From positions 62,001-126,000 of the forward strand of contig NZ_PSXX01000004.1 in assembly GCF_002931055.1 (NCBI RefSeq): 64,000 bases of DNA, given 5' to 3'. Origin of the DNA: Pseudoclavibacter sp. AY1H1. Lineage in GTDB: Bacteria; Actinomycetota; Actinomycetes; Actinomycetales; Microbacteriaceae. The first letter of the stretch is position 1, and every line of letters starts with the position of its first letter. A program made the position numbers and the translations under genes. Positions 43,396 through 51,815 of the stretch are shown piece after piece. The notes beneath the pieces were generated by a model that saw nothing but the letters and a program-made list of their open reading frames with translations, was not told where the DNA came from and searched no databases.

Positions 43396-43851
43396 CTAGA
43401 GGCCTTTCGGGAAGCCGATAGCCCGCAACCCTGGGGCGAGCTTCTCCCATTGCCAGGCGCGCTCAGCTTCTCGAGCAGCCTCGCCGCCGCTGTGAAGGCC
43501 GACGGCTTTCGCCGCGTAGCTCGCAGCGTGCGGCGAGTGATCGAACATGTGGGCCACTGCGCACGCCTGACCGGCGGCACGAGCGGCGGCGACGGCCGCC
43601 GCCCCTGCATCGGTCGCGTCGCGCGCGGCCGCGTGAGCTGCAAACGCAGCAGTGCGACACGTCGTCATCGGGAGTTCGCCGCGTTCCCACGCGCGAACTG
43701 CTGCGATCGCTGCGTGCGGGCGGTCATCACCCGGTCGCTGTGCCTCGAAGATGGGCAGGGCGCGCTCCGCGCAGCTCGCCGCCCACAGGGCGATCGCGCG
43801 ATGGATCGCCGGCTCAGGGTTGGCCCACTTGGCCTTGGTCTCCTCGCTCAC
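43396..43851 (-). CDS. Imm5-like putative immunity protein
   Basis: A 151-residue Ala-rich helical protein. The pattern (AIHRAIALWAASCAERALPIFE, DDRPHAAIAAVRAWERGEL, AAFAAHAAARDATDAGAAAVAAARAAGQACAVAHM) matches proteins annotated as putative immunity proteins of the Imm5-like type. No toxin or secretion gene is adjacent, so it would be an orphan immunity protein or serve another role. It converges on arsC, ten bases away. Confidence 0.65.
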   Translation of the reverse strand: MSEETKAKWANPEPAIHRAIALWAASCAERALPIFEAQRPGDDRPHAAIAAVRAWERGELPMTTCRTAAFAAHAAARDATDAGAAAVAAARAAGQACAVAHMFDHSPHAASYAAKAVGLHSGGEAAREAERAWQWEKLAPGLRAIGFPKGL

Positions 43852-44003
43852 GCATCGATCGTCTCAGGGATCGGCTCCAGAACGATCACCCCAACGCGGG
43901 TTGGTCGAGAAGGTGTGCGCGCACGTGATGGAAGTGGCCCAGCATTGGTCGGCTCCGACTGCGGGCGAGACGAATCGGAGGATGACGTCGCCGCACGGAC
44001 GAG

Positions 44004-44315
44004 TCACCCTTCTGCGGGCTTTCCTCCCTCGTCGATCCGTTGCCAGATCTGTCCGCAAAGCAGTCCGATCGACCCTGCGATGGCGGAGATGACGATCGCC
44101 ATGGTGAGCGAGCCGGCAGGTATCACCCCCGCGACGACGAACAGCGACAGCATGAACGCGATCCCGTTCAGGAGCAGCGAGAACTTGCTCGACCAGCGGT
44201 GCCATCGCCGGGCACGCGCCGTCGTCTCGTCACCTGTCACGCGTCGGTCGAGGAAGAGGGCGATGAGCAGCAGCGGAACGACCTGCAGCGCGGCCTCGTA
44301 GAGGAGCGTGTTCAT
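44004..44315 (-). CDS. Three-helix membrane protein, hypothetical
   Basis: A 103-residue protein with hydrophobic helices at about residues 6-21, 46-65 and 69-91 and a basic loop (RRVTGDETTARARRWHRW) between the first two. Its start overlaps the TetR stop (ATGA), so it is co-translated with that regulator and is probably controlled by it. Unrecognised. Confidence 0.65.
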   Translation of the reverse strand: MNTLLYEAALQVVPLLLIALFLDRRVTGDETTARARRWHRWSSKFSLLLNGIAFMLSLFVVAGVIPAGSLTMAIVISAIAGSIGLLCGQIWQRIDEGGKPAEG

Positions 44316-44923
44316 ACGACCCTCCACGCGGTCGTGACGGCGTGCACGGCGAGGCGGAGCGTGTCCGTCTCGGCCTCCATCCGCACCGCCTCGGCGGGCA
44401 GAGCGCGCTCGGTCATGAGGCCACTGAGCACGGTCGCGAGGAACCGTGCCCGCCGCTCGACGTCGCCCGCGGGCACGTCCCCCTCCTCGATGAGCGTGGT
44501 CAGCCATCGCTCGATACGGTGGCGCCCCATCCGTTCGAGCGCGAAGTAGGTCGCCGCTTCGTCTTCGGACGGCGGGGATGCCACGTATGCGTCGTACAGG
44601 GCACCCCATTGCTCCCGGGCGCGATCGCCGACACCCACTTGCGCGAGGAACAGGCGCAAGCAGGAGATCAGACGCTCGGCCGGTGACATGGAGCGATCGG
44701 TGATGGGATCGTCGGGGATATCGAGGTCGTAGAGGCCCGCGACAACGGTGTCGATGAGATCGCGCTGGGTTGGAAAGAAATGGCGGAGCGAGCCGGTGCT
44801 CACCTGCGCACGGGCGGCAACCGCCCTCACACTCAAGCGCGCGGTCGGGTTCTCGCCGAGCATCGTCGCCGCGGCGATCAGGATCTTGTCGCGCGTGCCC
44901 GGCCCCTTAGGTACCTCAGTCAT
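44312..44923 (-). CDS. TetR-family transcriptional regulator
   Basis: A 203-residue regulator with the HTH at residues about 30-52 (LSVRAVAARAQVSTGSLRHFFPTQRDLIDTVV) and a BetI/TetR_C_6-like helical domain. Encoded first in a two-gene unit with the small membrane protein. It is divergent from the hypothetical at 45015. The ATG at 44923 follows a GAGGAGGGCAGAC ribosome site. Confidence 0.85.
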   Translation of the reverse strand: MTEVPKGPGTRDKILIAAATMLGENPTARLSVRAVAARAQVSTGSLRHFFPTQRDLIDTVVAGLYDLDIPDDPITDRSMSPAERLISCLRLFLAQVGVGDRAREQWGALYDAYVASPPSEDEAATYFALERMGRHRIERWLTTLIEEGDVPAGDVERRARFLATVLSGLMTERALPAEAVRMEAETDTLRLAVHAVTTAWRVV

Positions 44924-45014
44924 GTCTGCCCTCCTCGCGACAACACTCTATTACGGTGTGCTAGCTTAACGCCTCGTTGACTATCACGCTGTACTAATTC
45001 GGATCGAGGACGGA

Positions 45015-45656
45015 ATGGGGCTCAAGAAATGGCGCACCCGGCGCGTGCGTGCAGGATCCGGCGAGCCACTTCGCCGCTACCGGTGGTGGCAGATGTTGAG
45101 CAGGTCGCTCCGCGCGATCACGCTGCGCTCCGCCGACGGCACCGCATCCACCTACACGGTCGATGTCCGGCACGGTGGCGATATGACGGACGGCGAGATC
45201 CGTGCCCGCCTGTATGTGGACGGGGCACTTCAGTCGTTCGCGAGAATGCCGACCCGATTCCCGGTCCCAGGCGGTCACATCGAAGTTGCCATCACCGGCT
45301 TCGGACTCAAGCGCTGCCACTACGTGCGCGCGGACGGCAGCGAGGTGCAGCTGACACCCGATCCGGCATCGGGCGAAGGCCGCCGCGCCCGACTGCACCA
45401 CAGGCATCCCAACGTCAGCCGTCTCATCGGCATCATCTCGACCCTGCTCGTCGTCATCGGCCTGGGCGTCGAAGTGCCGCAGATCATGGCAGCTCTCTCG
45501 CAGATTCCCCCCATCGCCGACTCGATCGGGACCTTGACCTCTCCCGTGCAACTGCCGCTTCAGGCCAACCTGCTCATCGGACTCGCCGCCGTCATCGGCA
45601 GCACGGAGCGAGCGCTGCGGATGAGGTCGAGCTGGATCGATGAACTCGCCAGCTGA
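45015..45656 (+). CDS. Membrane protein, hypothetical
   Basis: A 213-residue protein. A basic N-terminus (KKWRTRRVRAG) precedes a beta-rich soluble region of about 100 residues, then two membrane helices (LIGIISTLLVVIGLGVEV at about 138-155 and LLIGLAAVIGSTERAL near 188). GAGGAC precedes the ATG by five bases. Twenty bases separate it from the CPBP gene, so it probably belongs to the same transcript. Function unknown. Confidence 0.6.
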   Translation: MGLKKWRTRRVRAGSGEPLRRYRWWQMLSRSLRAITLRSADGTASTYTVDVRHGGDMTDGEIRARLYVDGALQSFARMPTRFPVPGGHIEVAITGFGLKRCHYVRADGSEVQLTPDPASGEGRRARLHHRHPNVSRLIGIISTLLVVIGLGVEVPQIMAALSQIPPIADSIGTLTSPVQLPLQANLLIGLAAVIGSTERALRMRSSWIDELAS

Positions 45657-45675
45657 CCCACGAAAGGGAACAACT

Positions 45676-46608
45676 ATGTCGAACACCACTACGAATTGGC
45701 TTCTCCAGTACGACCACCCCGTACCGACTCCCCGCGTTCCCGCGGCCGTGGAATACCACCGCGTCTACGCGGGCGAGAAGCGTCGGATCCTCCGCGGCGT
45801 CCTCGCGATCATCCTCCTGTTCGTCGGACTCGTCGGCTTCGCGCAGCTGTTCCTGTTCGGTGCGGCGATCATCGACTCGCAGATTCTCGGGCGCACCGGC
45901 TTCACGCCGCTCCAGCAAGCCGCAGGAGCACTCTCGCTCGGCATGCTCATCCCCTACAGCATGCTGCTGCAGCGCCTGCTCTACGGAGTCCCCTTCCGGT
46001 CGCTGCACTCCGTAGCCGGGCGCTTTCGATTCGGCGTCTTCGGCCGGGCACTGCTCGCTTTCGGCCCGATACTGCTTGTTGTCGTCGCCTCCGGTTTCCT
46101 CCTCGCCCCCGCCGAGCAGGTTCCCTGGACCACCTTCGACCTCGTCGCCTACTTCGTGATCGGGATGCTGCTGACACCGCTGGCGGCCGCCGGCGAAGAA
46201 TACGGATTCCGCGGGTTCATGTTCCGCGTGGTCGGCGGGTGGACCCGCGGTACGCGCGTCGGTGCCGCGATCGGCATCATCATCCCGACCGTCCTCTTCT
46301 CGCTCTTCCATGGCTCACTGGACCCGTACATCCTCACGTCCTACCTCGTGCTGTTCGGCTCGCTGGCGGTCGTCACGTGGCGCACCGGCGGACTCGAGAC
46401 CGCCGTCGTTCTCCACGTCGTCTACAACGTCACGGCCCTGGTGCTCGGAACCACGCTGCACGTCGATCTCGGCGGCGCGCTCAACAGCCGCGAAGCAGCA
46501 TCCGGTTCGTTTGCCACCCTCATGCCGAGCGCGACGCTCATCCTCATCACCGTCGTCATCTGGTGGATGACGCGCAGAACCGGCCCGGCGCGCACCCCCG
46601 CACGCTGA
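45676..46608 (+). CDS. CPBP-family intramembrane metalloprotease
   Basis: A 310-residue membrane protein with about eight helices. The glutamyl-protease motifs are in order: AAGEEYGFRGFM near residue 172, LFSLFHGS near 212 and HVVYN near 254. CPBP (CAAX protease and bacteriocin-processing) enzymes cleave membrane substrates or serve in self-immunity to peptides. AAAGGGAA lies six bases before the ATG at 45676. A second family member converges on it at 46650-47486, and the two share only about a fifth of their residues by eye. Confidence 0.85.
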   Translation: MSNTTTNWLLQYDHPVPTPRVPAAVEYHRVYAGEKRRILRGVLAIILLFVGLVGFAQLFLFGAAIIDSQILGRTGFTPLQQAAGALSLGMLIPYSMLLQRLLYGVPFRSLHSVAGRFRFGVFGRALLAFGPILLVVVASGFLLAPAEQVPWTTFDLVAYFVIGMLLTPLAAAGEEYGFRGFMFRVVGGWTRGTRVGAAIGIIIPTVLFSLFHGSLDPYILTSYLVLFGSLAVVTWRTGGLETAVVLHVVYNVTALVLGTTLHVDLGGALNSREAASGSFATLMPSATLILITVVIWWMTRRTGPARTPAR

Positions 46609-46631
46609 GACGTCAACACAACTGCAGCGTG
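46601..46631. terminator. Hairpin between converging CPBP genes
   Basis: CACGCTG (46601-46607) and CAGCGTG (46625-46631) with a 17-base loop, overlapping the end of the first CPBP gene. A weak candidate. Confidence 0.35.
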
Positions 46632-46649
46632 CCGGTGCGGCGTGGGCGA

Positions 46650-47486
46650 TCAGAGACTGCTGGCGTCTTGTCTCTTGTTCCGCCGGTCCTCCCTGATGAC
46701 GCTCACGACGCCGACGGCGAGGATGATCCAGAGCACCACCCCGAGGGTTCCGATGAACGGATCGGCAGGGGCCTCGTGACTGTTCGGCACGCTGGCAGCC
46801 TGAGTACCCGCGTCCGCGGCAAGGTAGAGGCTCCAATCGCTGAAGGCGTGGATCAGCGCGCCGACCCAGAGGCGCCCGGTTACACGCCTGATCCAGTAGT
46901 AGCTTGCGCCAGCGATGATGAGGCCGCCCAGCTGGAAGGCGATGACCGCGGGAGGCGCCCCGGCGATGATGCTCCCGGGAATGTGCGCGAGCGCGAAGAC
47001 TAGGGACGTGATGAGGAGGACCGCGAGTTCACCGTGTCGTTGTCGGACGGCGGTCAGAAGCACGCCTCGGATGGCGAGCTCCTCCCCGAATCCCACGAGC
47101 AGCGTTCCGAGGGTGATCACGGCGATCAACGCAAAGGCCTGCTCGGCCCAGGCGACCTCCGTGAGGACCGCGAGGGACGACGCGGTCATGAGGATCGGAA
47201 TGGAGACCAGGTACCAGCGCCGAGGTGTGAGCGTGGGCGTGGGGCGTTCGCGCCACACCTGTTCAGCGTTGCCAGTCCAGCGGACGTAGAGAAGCAGGAG
47301 CGCAATGCCGATGGGAAGCGGGATGAGATGCCCGAGCGCGAACTGGGCCACTTCCTGGTCGTCGCTGACCAAGCTGCTCAAGAGGTTGCCGAGGCCGGCG
47401 GCGAGCGCGACATACACGACGACAGCCGCGAGAGCTGTCAGGACCCCGGACTTGCGCGGGCCAGTCACGAGTGTGGTTGCCGTCAT
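46650..47486 (-). CDS. CPBP-family intramembrane metalloprotease (second)
   Basis: A 278-residue membrane protein with about eight helices. Motifs: VGFGEELAIRGVLL near residue 134, VFALAHIPGS near 166 and LIHAFSDWSLYL near 212. The ATG at 47486 is used. It lies upstream-facing to a Tat-type secreted protein gene on the same strand (47611-48102), with 124 bases between; processing or export of that protein is a possibility but not shown. Confidence 0.83.
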   Translation of the reverse strand: MTATTLVTGPRKSGVLTALAAVVVYVALAAGLGNLLSSLVSDDQEVAQFALGHLIPLPIGIALLLLYVRWTGNAEQVWRERPTPTLTPRRWYLVSIPILMTASSLAVLTEVAWAEQAFALIAVITLGTLLVGFGEELAIRGVLLTAVRQRHGELAVLLITSLVFALAHIPGSIIAGAPPAVIAFQLGGLIIAGASYYWIRRVTGRLWVGALIHAFSDWSLYLAADAGTQAASVPNSHEAPADPFIGTLGVVLWIILAVGVVSVIREDRRNKRQDASSL

Positions 47487-47610
47487 GCGGGGGTCCGTTC
47501 TGTGGAAGCGCTCCGACCTCCGTGTTCGTGCGTGTCGAGTGCGACGAGCAGCGCCGTCCGTTTCGGTTCGCTCCCGCCGGGCAAGAGGGTCGGAGCGTGG
47601 GGCCGACCGC

Positions 47611-48102
47611 TCAGAAGGTGCCGTCGGCGGCGAGCCCGGTGAAGGTGGTCGTGATCGTGGTCGGCGCGACACGGACGGTGTAGCTGGTGCCGACAGCGAA
47701 GCTGCCGCTGATGAAGAAGTCGCCGAGGACCGGCGTCTGTTCACCCGCAGGAAGAGGGGTGGTGTTCGTGAGAGTGACGACGTTGCCATCGACGCTGACG
47801 TCGAATCCAGCAGGTGCTGCCGACGTGGTGAAGGGCACCCCCGTGGGAACCGTGACGATGACCTGGAGCTGCTGGGCGGTGTACGGGCCGCTCGCGCTGG
47901 AACCGTCGTAGTTCGACCCGGCGAAGAAGATTCCTTCACCGGCACTTGAACCTCCATTCAGCGTGAGCGTGCCGCCGGTTGCCGTCGTGCTTGCGACTGC
48001 GGCCGGAACGGAAGCCGACAGAGCGAGGACGGGCGCCGACCAGCTCAGCGCGGTCAGCACTGTTCGACGGCTCGGATCGGCTGGGGTATGCGCGTTCGAC
48101 AT
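47611..48102 (-). CDS. Secreted protein with Tat-type signal
   Basis: A 163-residue protein. The leader SRRTVLTALSWSAPVLALSASVPAAVAS contains a twin-arginine-like RR and an AVA cleavage site. The mature part is Gly/Ser/Thr-rich and beta-strand forming (SYTVRVAPTTITTTFTG). GGAGAGACC precedes the ATG. Leader order and mature style match the 34070-34510 protein. No domain recognised; probably extracellular. Confidence 0.68.
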   Translation of the reverse strand: MSNAHTPADPSRRTVLTALSWSAPVLALSASVPAAVASTTATGGTLTLNGGSSAGEGIFFAGSNYDGSSASGPYTAQQLQVIVTVPTGVPFTTSAAPAGFDVSVDGNVVTLTNTTPLPAGEQTPVLGDFFISGSFAVGTSYTVRVAPTTITTTFTGLAADGTF

Positions 48103-48273
48103 GGTCTCTCCAGAAGGGTGGCGCGTTGAGGTGGTCTCGGTGGGCGCGATCAAGCACGCATCAGGCAATCATGGCCAGCCTACGCAATCCGCCCGGAGCG
48201 CTTGACTCGGCCCGGGATTCATGAGCTGCGTACCTCGATTTGCCCCTATGCCAGGTGTGTGGCCTCGACGCGA

Positions 48274-48933
48274 CTACAGCAGCCACTCGGCGAGCGGGTG
48301 GATGAAGTAGCGGAGCGAGATCGCCTCCCAGATGGCCCCGATGACGAGGAGGGAAAGCGCAGGCACGGCGAGCATTCCCATGCACTGCAGGCCACGGAGG
48401 TATCCGCGTCGCCGAGTGGGGGCGCCGATGGTTCGCGGGAAGAGCCAGTGTCGCCCGAGGAGCCACGCGCCCAGCAGCAGGAGGATGTAGGCCTGCAGCT
48501 CGATGATCAGCGTCAGCGAGTGCGGGATGAGCTGCACCCACGCGACGGGCGAGGTGGGAGCGAGGGTGATGCCGGTTTCCACCGCGAAGTAGGCGAAAAG
48601 GCCCAGGCCAGCGAAGGGCACGATGAGGGACGGCAGGAAGATGAAGCCCAGTCCGACCTTGCCGATATTGACGGCGAGGATCACGAGGGCGAACAAGGGC
48701 GGTGTGAGTACGAGCTCCTGGACCAGCCCCGCCGTGCCGTCGCTCTCGAGGGCATCCGCTCGAGCTGCGTTGAGGTCCGGGAAGACGATTCCCAGCACGA
48801 AGCCGACAGCGGTGACGCCGTAGGCGCCCACGTTGAGCCAGGCGTAGGCGCGCGCGTTGTCGCGGATGAGGCGGAACGAGCGCCGCCACCTGCGTGGTCG
48901 TGAGTGGTGGTTCGTTCGAGCTGCTGAGGTCAT
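48274..48933 (-). CDS. SpoIIM-like (DUF95) membrane protein
   Basis: A 219-residue membrane protein with about five helices. The WLNVGAYGVTAVGFVLGIVFPDLN start, the IPHSLTLIIELQAYILLLLGAWLLGR segment and the terminal ALSLLVIGAIWEAISLRYF follow the stage II sporulation protein M/DUF95 pattern. In non-sporulating bacteria its role is unknown. It is divergent from the two-component cluster with a nested palindrome between. Confidence 0.65.
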   Translation of the reverse strand: MTSAARTNHHSRPRRWRRSFRLIRDNARAYAWLNVGAYGVTAVGFVLGIVFPDLNAARADALESDGTAGLVQELVLTPPLFALVILAVNIGKVGLGFIFLPSLIVPFAGLGLFAYFAVETGITLAPTSPVAWVQLIPHSLTLIIELQAYILLLLGAWLLGRHWLFPRTIGAPTRRRGYLRGLQCMGMLAVPALSLLVIGAIWEAISLRYFIHPLAEWLL

Positions 48934-48964
48934 GGTTCCACCTCACCGGCAGAGGGGCGTCGTC

Positions 48965-49010
48965 GGTAGTGACGTCACGTCACCGAGGAAGGTGACACAG
49001 CGTCACTACC
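48965..49010. promoter_or_regulatory. Nested 46-bp palindrome in a divergent promoter
   Basis: Outer arms GGTAGTGACG (48965-48974) and CGTCACTACC (49001-49010) are perfect. Inner arms GTCACC (48979-48984) and GGTGAC (48991-48996) share the same centre. Four GTGAC-type half-sites are thus arranged symmetrically. It probably binds the LuxR-type response regulator encoded to the right. Confidence 0.65.
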
Positions 49011-49044
49011 CGGAGGGCGAGGAACTGGCCAGAGTTGGAGCACT

Positions 49045-49290
49045 ATGAAGGCAATCGATCTGACACTCAATGCCGTGATCGCCGTGACGGTGACGGTATT
49101 CCTCGCGTACCTCGGTTTCCATTTGTGGGACTTCGGCATCTTCACCACCCTGCCGCCGGACATCACCGGCTTCTTTCTCGACAATGCCGCCCTGCAGTAC
49201 ATTGCGCTCGGAATGCTCGTTGCTGCGATGATCGCCAAGGTGCCCGTCGGACGCAGGATCAAGACGCGGGACGCTGAGACTCGGAGGTGA
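49045..49290 (+). CDS. Small two-helix membrane protein
   Basis: An 81-residue protein with helices at about residues 7-27 (TLNAVIAVTVTVFLAYLGFHL) and 49-66 (LQYIALGMLVAAMIAKV) and a basic tail. It overlaps the histidine kinase start (GTGA) and so is translated with it; it may modulate the sensor or be its accessory. Unrecognised family. Confidence 0.68.
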   Translation: MKAIDLTLNAVIAVTVTVFLAYLGFHLWDFGIFTTLPPDITGFFLDNAALQYIALGMLVAAMIAKVPVGRRIKTRDAETRR

Positions 49291-50423
49291 CCATCGACAT
49301 AGTGGGACGAGACGACGTCCCGTCCGAGCGGCGGATGCGCCAGCTGGCGATGGTCACGGCCGTCGTGGCGATCGCCCCGCCCAGCCTGCTGGGCGTTGCG
49401 GTCACCGCCGCATCCTGGTGGGAAGGCGCGACGGCCGCCATCGGCTACCTCCTGGCCCTCGGGGTGCTCCGCGAGTGGAGCCTGGATCGGTACCCGCGGA
49501 GGGCCATGTTCGCGCTGATCTTCACGGCGGTGGGCTGGGGTGTCGGCTCGCTCACCGCATCGAGCCCCATCAGCTTCGTGCCGCTGTCACTGATCGGGGC
49601 CATGCTCCTGGCCAGGTCGCGGAGGCGGACGCTGTGGTTCGTCGTGTTCGCGGCCGGCGTCGCCGGCGTGGGTGCCAGTGCGCTCATCTTCCACCCGGTG
49701 ACGTGGGAGGTCGTCACTCTCTACCTGGTCTCTCCCGCCCTGGGAACGTTGTTCATCACCGGGGTGATCGTCTTCAGCGAGCATGTCTGGCTCGTCGTCC
49801 GGCGCCTGAAAGTGGCCGCCAGGACGGAGGCGGAGCTGGCCGTCGCGAACGAGCGGATGCGCTTCGCCGGAGACCTGCATGACATCCAGGGCCACACGAT
49901 GCACGTCATCAAGCTCAAAGCCGCTCTCGCCCGTCGTCTCGTCGCGACAGACCCAGGCCGTGCGATCAGCGAACTCGATGACATTCGCCAGCTCACGAGT
50001 GACACCATCGCGGAGACCCGGACGCTCGCCTACGCCCGGCATCGGCTCAACCTTCTGGCCGAGCTCGAGAACGCCACGAAGCTATGCCAGGCGGTGGGCA
50101 TCCAGGTCAGCACGGAGGTCGCGGATGGGACAGAGGCGAGCCCGCATGAGCTGCTCGCGCAGGTGCTCCGCGAAGCGACCACGAACTTGCTGCGTCACGC
50201 CAGCCCCGAGCGCGTGACCATCATCGCGACCCCAGACCGCATCGAGATCACCAACGACGGAGTAGGCGCGGAGGGCGCTCCGCTCCGTGGCCTCGCACGA
50301 CTCCGCGAACGTCTCGAGGCGAATCGTGGGACGCTGTCCGTGCAGCACACCCCGCCCACGTTCACCGTCTCAGCTCACATCAGCTCGCCGCCGGTCGACA
50401 CTCCGGCGCGGAGTGCGTCGTGA
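49287..50423 (+). CDS. Sensor histidine kinase (HisKA_3, DesK-like)
   Basis: A 378-residue kinase. Five or so membrane helices occupy residues 20-165, the dimerisation/phosphoacceptor segment is FAGDLHDIQGHTMHVIKLKAALARRL (His near residue 197) and the HATPase has EVLREATTNLLRHASPERVTI and EITNDGVG. There is no large extracellular domain, as in DesK-type thermosensors or membrane-stress sensors. The GTG start overlaps the preceding stop, and the response regulator overlaps its end. Confidence 0.88.
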   Translation: MTIDIVGRDDVPSERRMRQLAMVTAVVAIAPPSLLGVAVTAASWWEGATAAIGYLLALGVLREWSLDRYPRRAMFALIFTAVGWGVGSLTASSPISFVPLSLIGAMLLARSRRRTLWFVVFAAGVAGVGASALIFHPVTWEVVTLYLVSPALGTLFITGVIVFSEHVWLVVRRLKVAARTEAELAVANERMRFAGDLHDIQGHTMHVIKLKAALARRLVATDPGRAISELDDIRQLTSDTIAETRTLAYARHRLNLLAELENATKLCQAVGIQVSTEVADGTEASPHELLAQVLREATTNLLRHASPERVTIIATPDRIEITNDGVGAEGAPLRGLARLRERLEANRGTLSVQHTPPTFTVSAHISSPPVDTPARSAS

Positions 50424-51040
50424 GCAGCGGCCGCGGCCCTGTCCGCGTGGTCCTCGCGGACGACGAACTCCTCCTGCGCACCGCCCTCTCGGCGCTCCTC
50501 CCCCTCGATGGCCTGATCCAGGTCGTCGGCCAGGCGAGCAACGGGGACGAAGCCGTCGCTTCCACGCTCGAGCACGAGCCTGACGTGCTTGTCATCGATC
50601 TTGAGATGCCCGGGACAGACGGGCTGCAGGCCGTTGCACGGATCCTGGCCGAGCGGCCCGCCCAACGCGTCCTCATGCTCACTCGACACGCACGGCCCGG
50701 CGTCCTCCGGCGAGCCCTTGACCTCGGGGTGCTCGGCTTCATGAGCAAGGCCTCCGACCCGGAAGACATCGCGGACGCCGTCGAGCGCGTTCACGCTGGG
50801 CAGCGGTGGATCGCCCATGATGTCCTCGAGGCCGCCATGGCTGATGATTCGCCGCTCACCGCCCGAGAGGTCGACGTCCTGCGCGAGACGCGCGAGGGGT
50901 ACTCCGTCCGCGACATCGCACGGAGGCTCCACCTCGCCCCGGGAACAGTCCGCAACTATCTCTCCAGCGCGATGCAGAAGACGAGTGCTGGCACGCGCCA
51001 TGACGCAGCCCGGGTGGCCCACGAGCGCGACTGGCTCTGA
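50420..51040 (+). CDS. LuxR-type response regulator (DesR-like)
   Basis: A 206-residue regulator. The receiver domain has acidic pair DD14-15, phosphoacceptor Asp60 (VLVIDLEMPG) and switch residues T88 and K108 (SKASDPED). The C-terminal LuxR/NarL HTH is LTAREVDVLRETREGYSVRDIARRLHLAPGTVRNYLSSAMQKT. It overlaps the kinase gene by four bases. The nested GTGAC palindrome at 48965 is its most likely target. Confidence 0.9.
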   Translation: MSSGRGPVRVVLADDELLLRTALSALLPLDGLIQVVGQASNGDEAVASTLEHEPDVLVIDLEMPGTDGLQAVARILAERPAQRVLMLTRHARPGVLRRALDLGVLGFMSKASDPEDIADAVERVHAGQRWIAHDVLEAAMADDSPLTAREVDVLRETREGYSVRDIARRLHLAPGTVRNYLSSAMQKTSAGTRHDAARVAHERDWL

Positions 51041-51108
51041 CGTCTGGACGCAACGAGCTTCGAGCGGAAGAGCACAGCAGCCGTCCGGGTTCGATCAAGC
51101 TGTCGGCG

Positions 51109-51759
51109 GTGGCTGATACCGTGCCCGGCGTGAAGATCCTCCTGCTCTCTCGCTGTCCGGGTGCGCTCGCGTCTTTCCTCGCGGAGTCGACAGATCGCGA
51201 AGGCCCGATCCGCCTCGGCTACCTCGACGACGCCCAGGTGGCGTTCTCGGAGGCTCCGTTCGTGCGAGCAGAACGCGACTCTGTGGAGGAGCTGGGCCAC
51301 GAGGTCGTCGGCATCACCGTTCGGGGCCTGAGCGTCGCCGAGTTCGAGCGCGTGCTCGGAGGGCTGGATGCGTTGTACGTGGCGAGCGGGAGCACCTTCG
51401 CGCTTCTTGAGGCGCTGCGCGTGTCTGGCTGCGACGTTCCGCTGGTCAGGCACGTGCGAGCGGGACTCCCCTACGTCGGGTCCAGCGCCGGATCGATCAT
51501 CGCGGGGCCCGATGTCACGCCCGCCTCCCTGATGGACGACCCTGCAGATGGGCCTCTGCTCACTGATCTCGTCGGCCTCGGGCTGGTCGAGCAGACGATC
51601 ATCCCGCATGCGGATGGGCAGTTGCCGCCCTACCCGCCGGACCTGATTCGCACGACGCTGGACACGTACGGAGCTGACTACCCGCTGCTCCCCCTCGCCG
51701 ACGACCAGGCCCTCCTCTCCGACGGAACGAACACGAGCGTGATCGACTCGAGCTGCTGA
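51109..51759 (+). CDS. Peptidase S51-family protein
   Basis: A 216-residue protein with the S51 (dipeptidase E-like) nucleophile elbow YVGSSAGSIIAGPDV (Ser126), a preceding ALYVASGSTFALLEAL strand-loop and a late IIPHADG that may supply the His. It would cleave Asp-X dipeptides or serve as a cyanophycinase-like enzyme. In-frame GTGs at 51109, 51121 and 51130 compete as the start; none has a good ribosome site. Confidence 0.8.
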   Translation: MADTVPGVKILLLSRCPGALASFLAESTDREGPIRLGYLDDAQVAFSEAPFVRAERDSVEELGHEVVGITVRGLSVAEFERVLGGLDALYVASGSTFALLEALRVSGCDVPLVRHVRAGLPYVGSSAGSIIAGPDVTPASLMDDPADGPLLTDLVGLGLVEQTIIPHADGQLPPYPPDLIRTTLDTYGADYPLLPLADDQALLSDGTNTSVIDSSC

Positions 51760-51815
51760 GCGTGCCGACGTGGAGATGATCAGTCTCATCGGGCGTCTGA
51801 AACGTGGTCTGCGTG

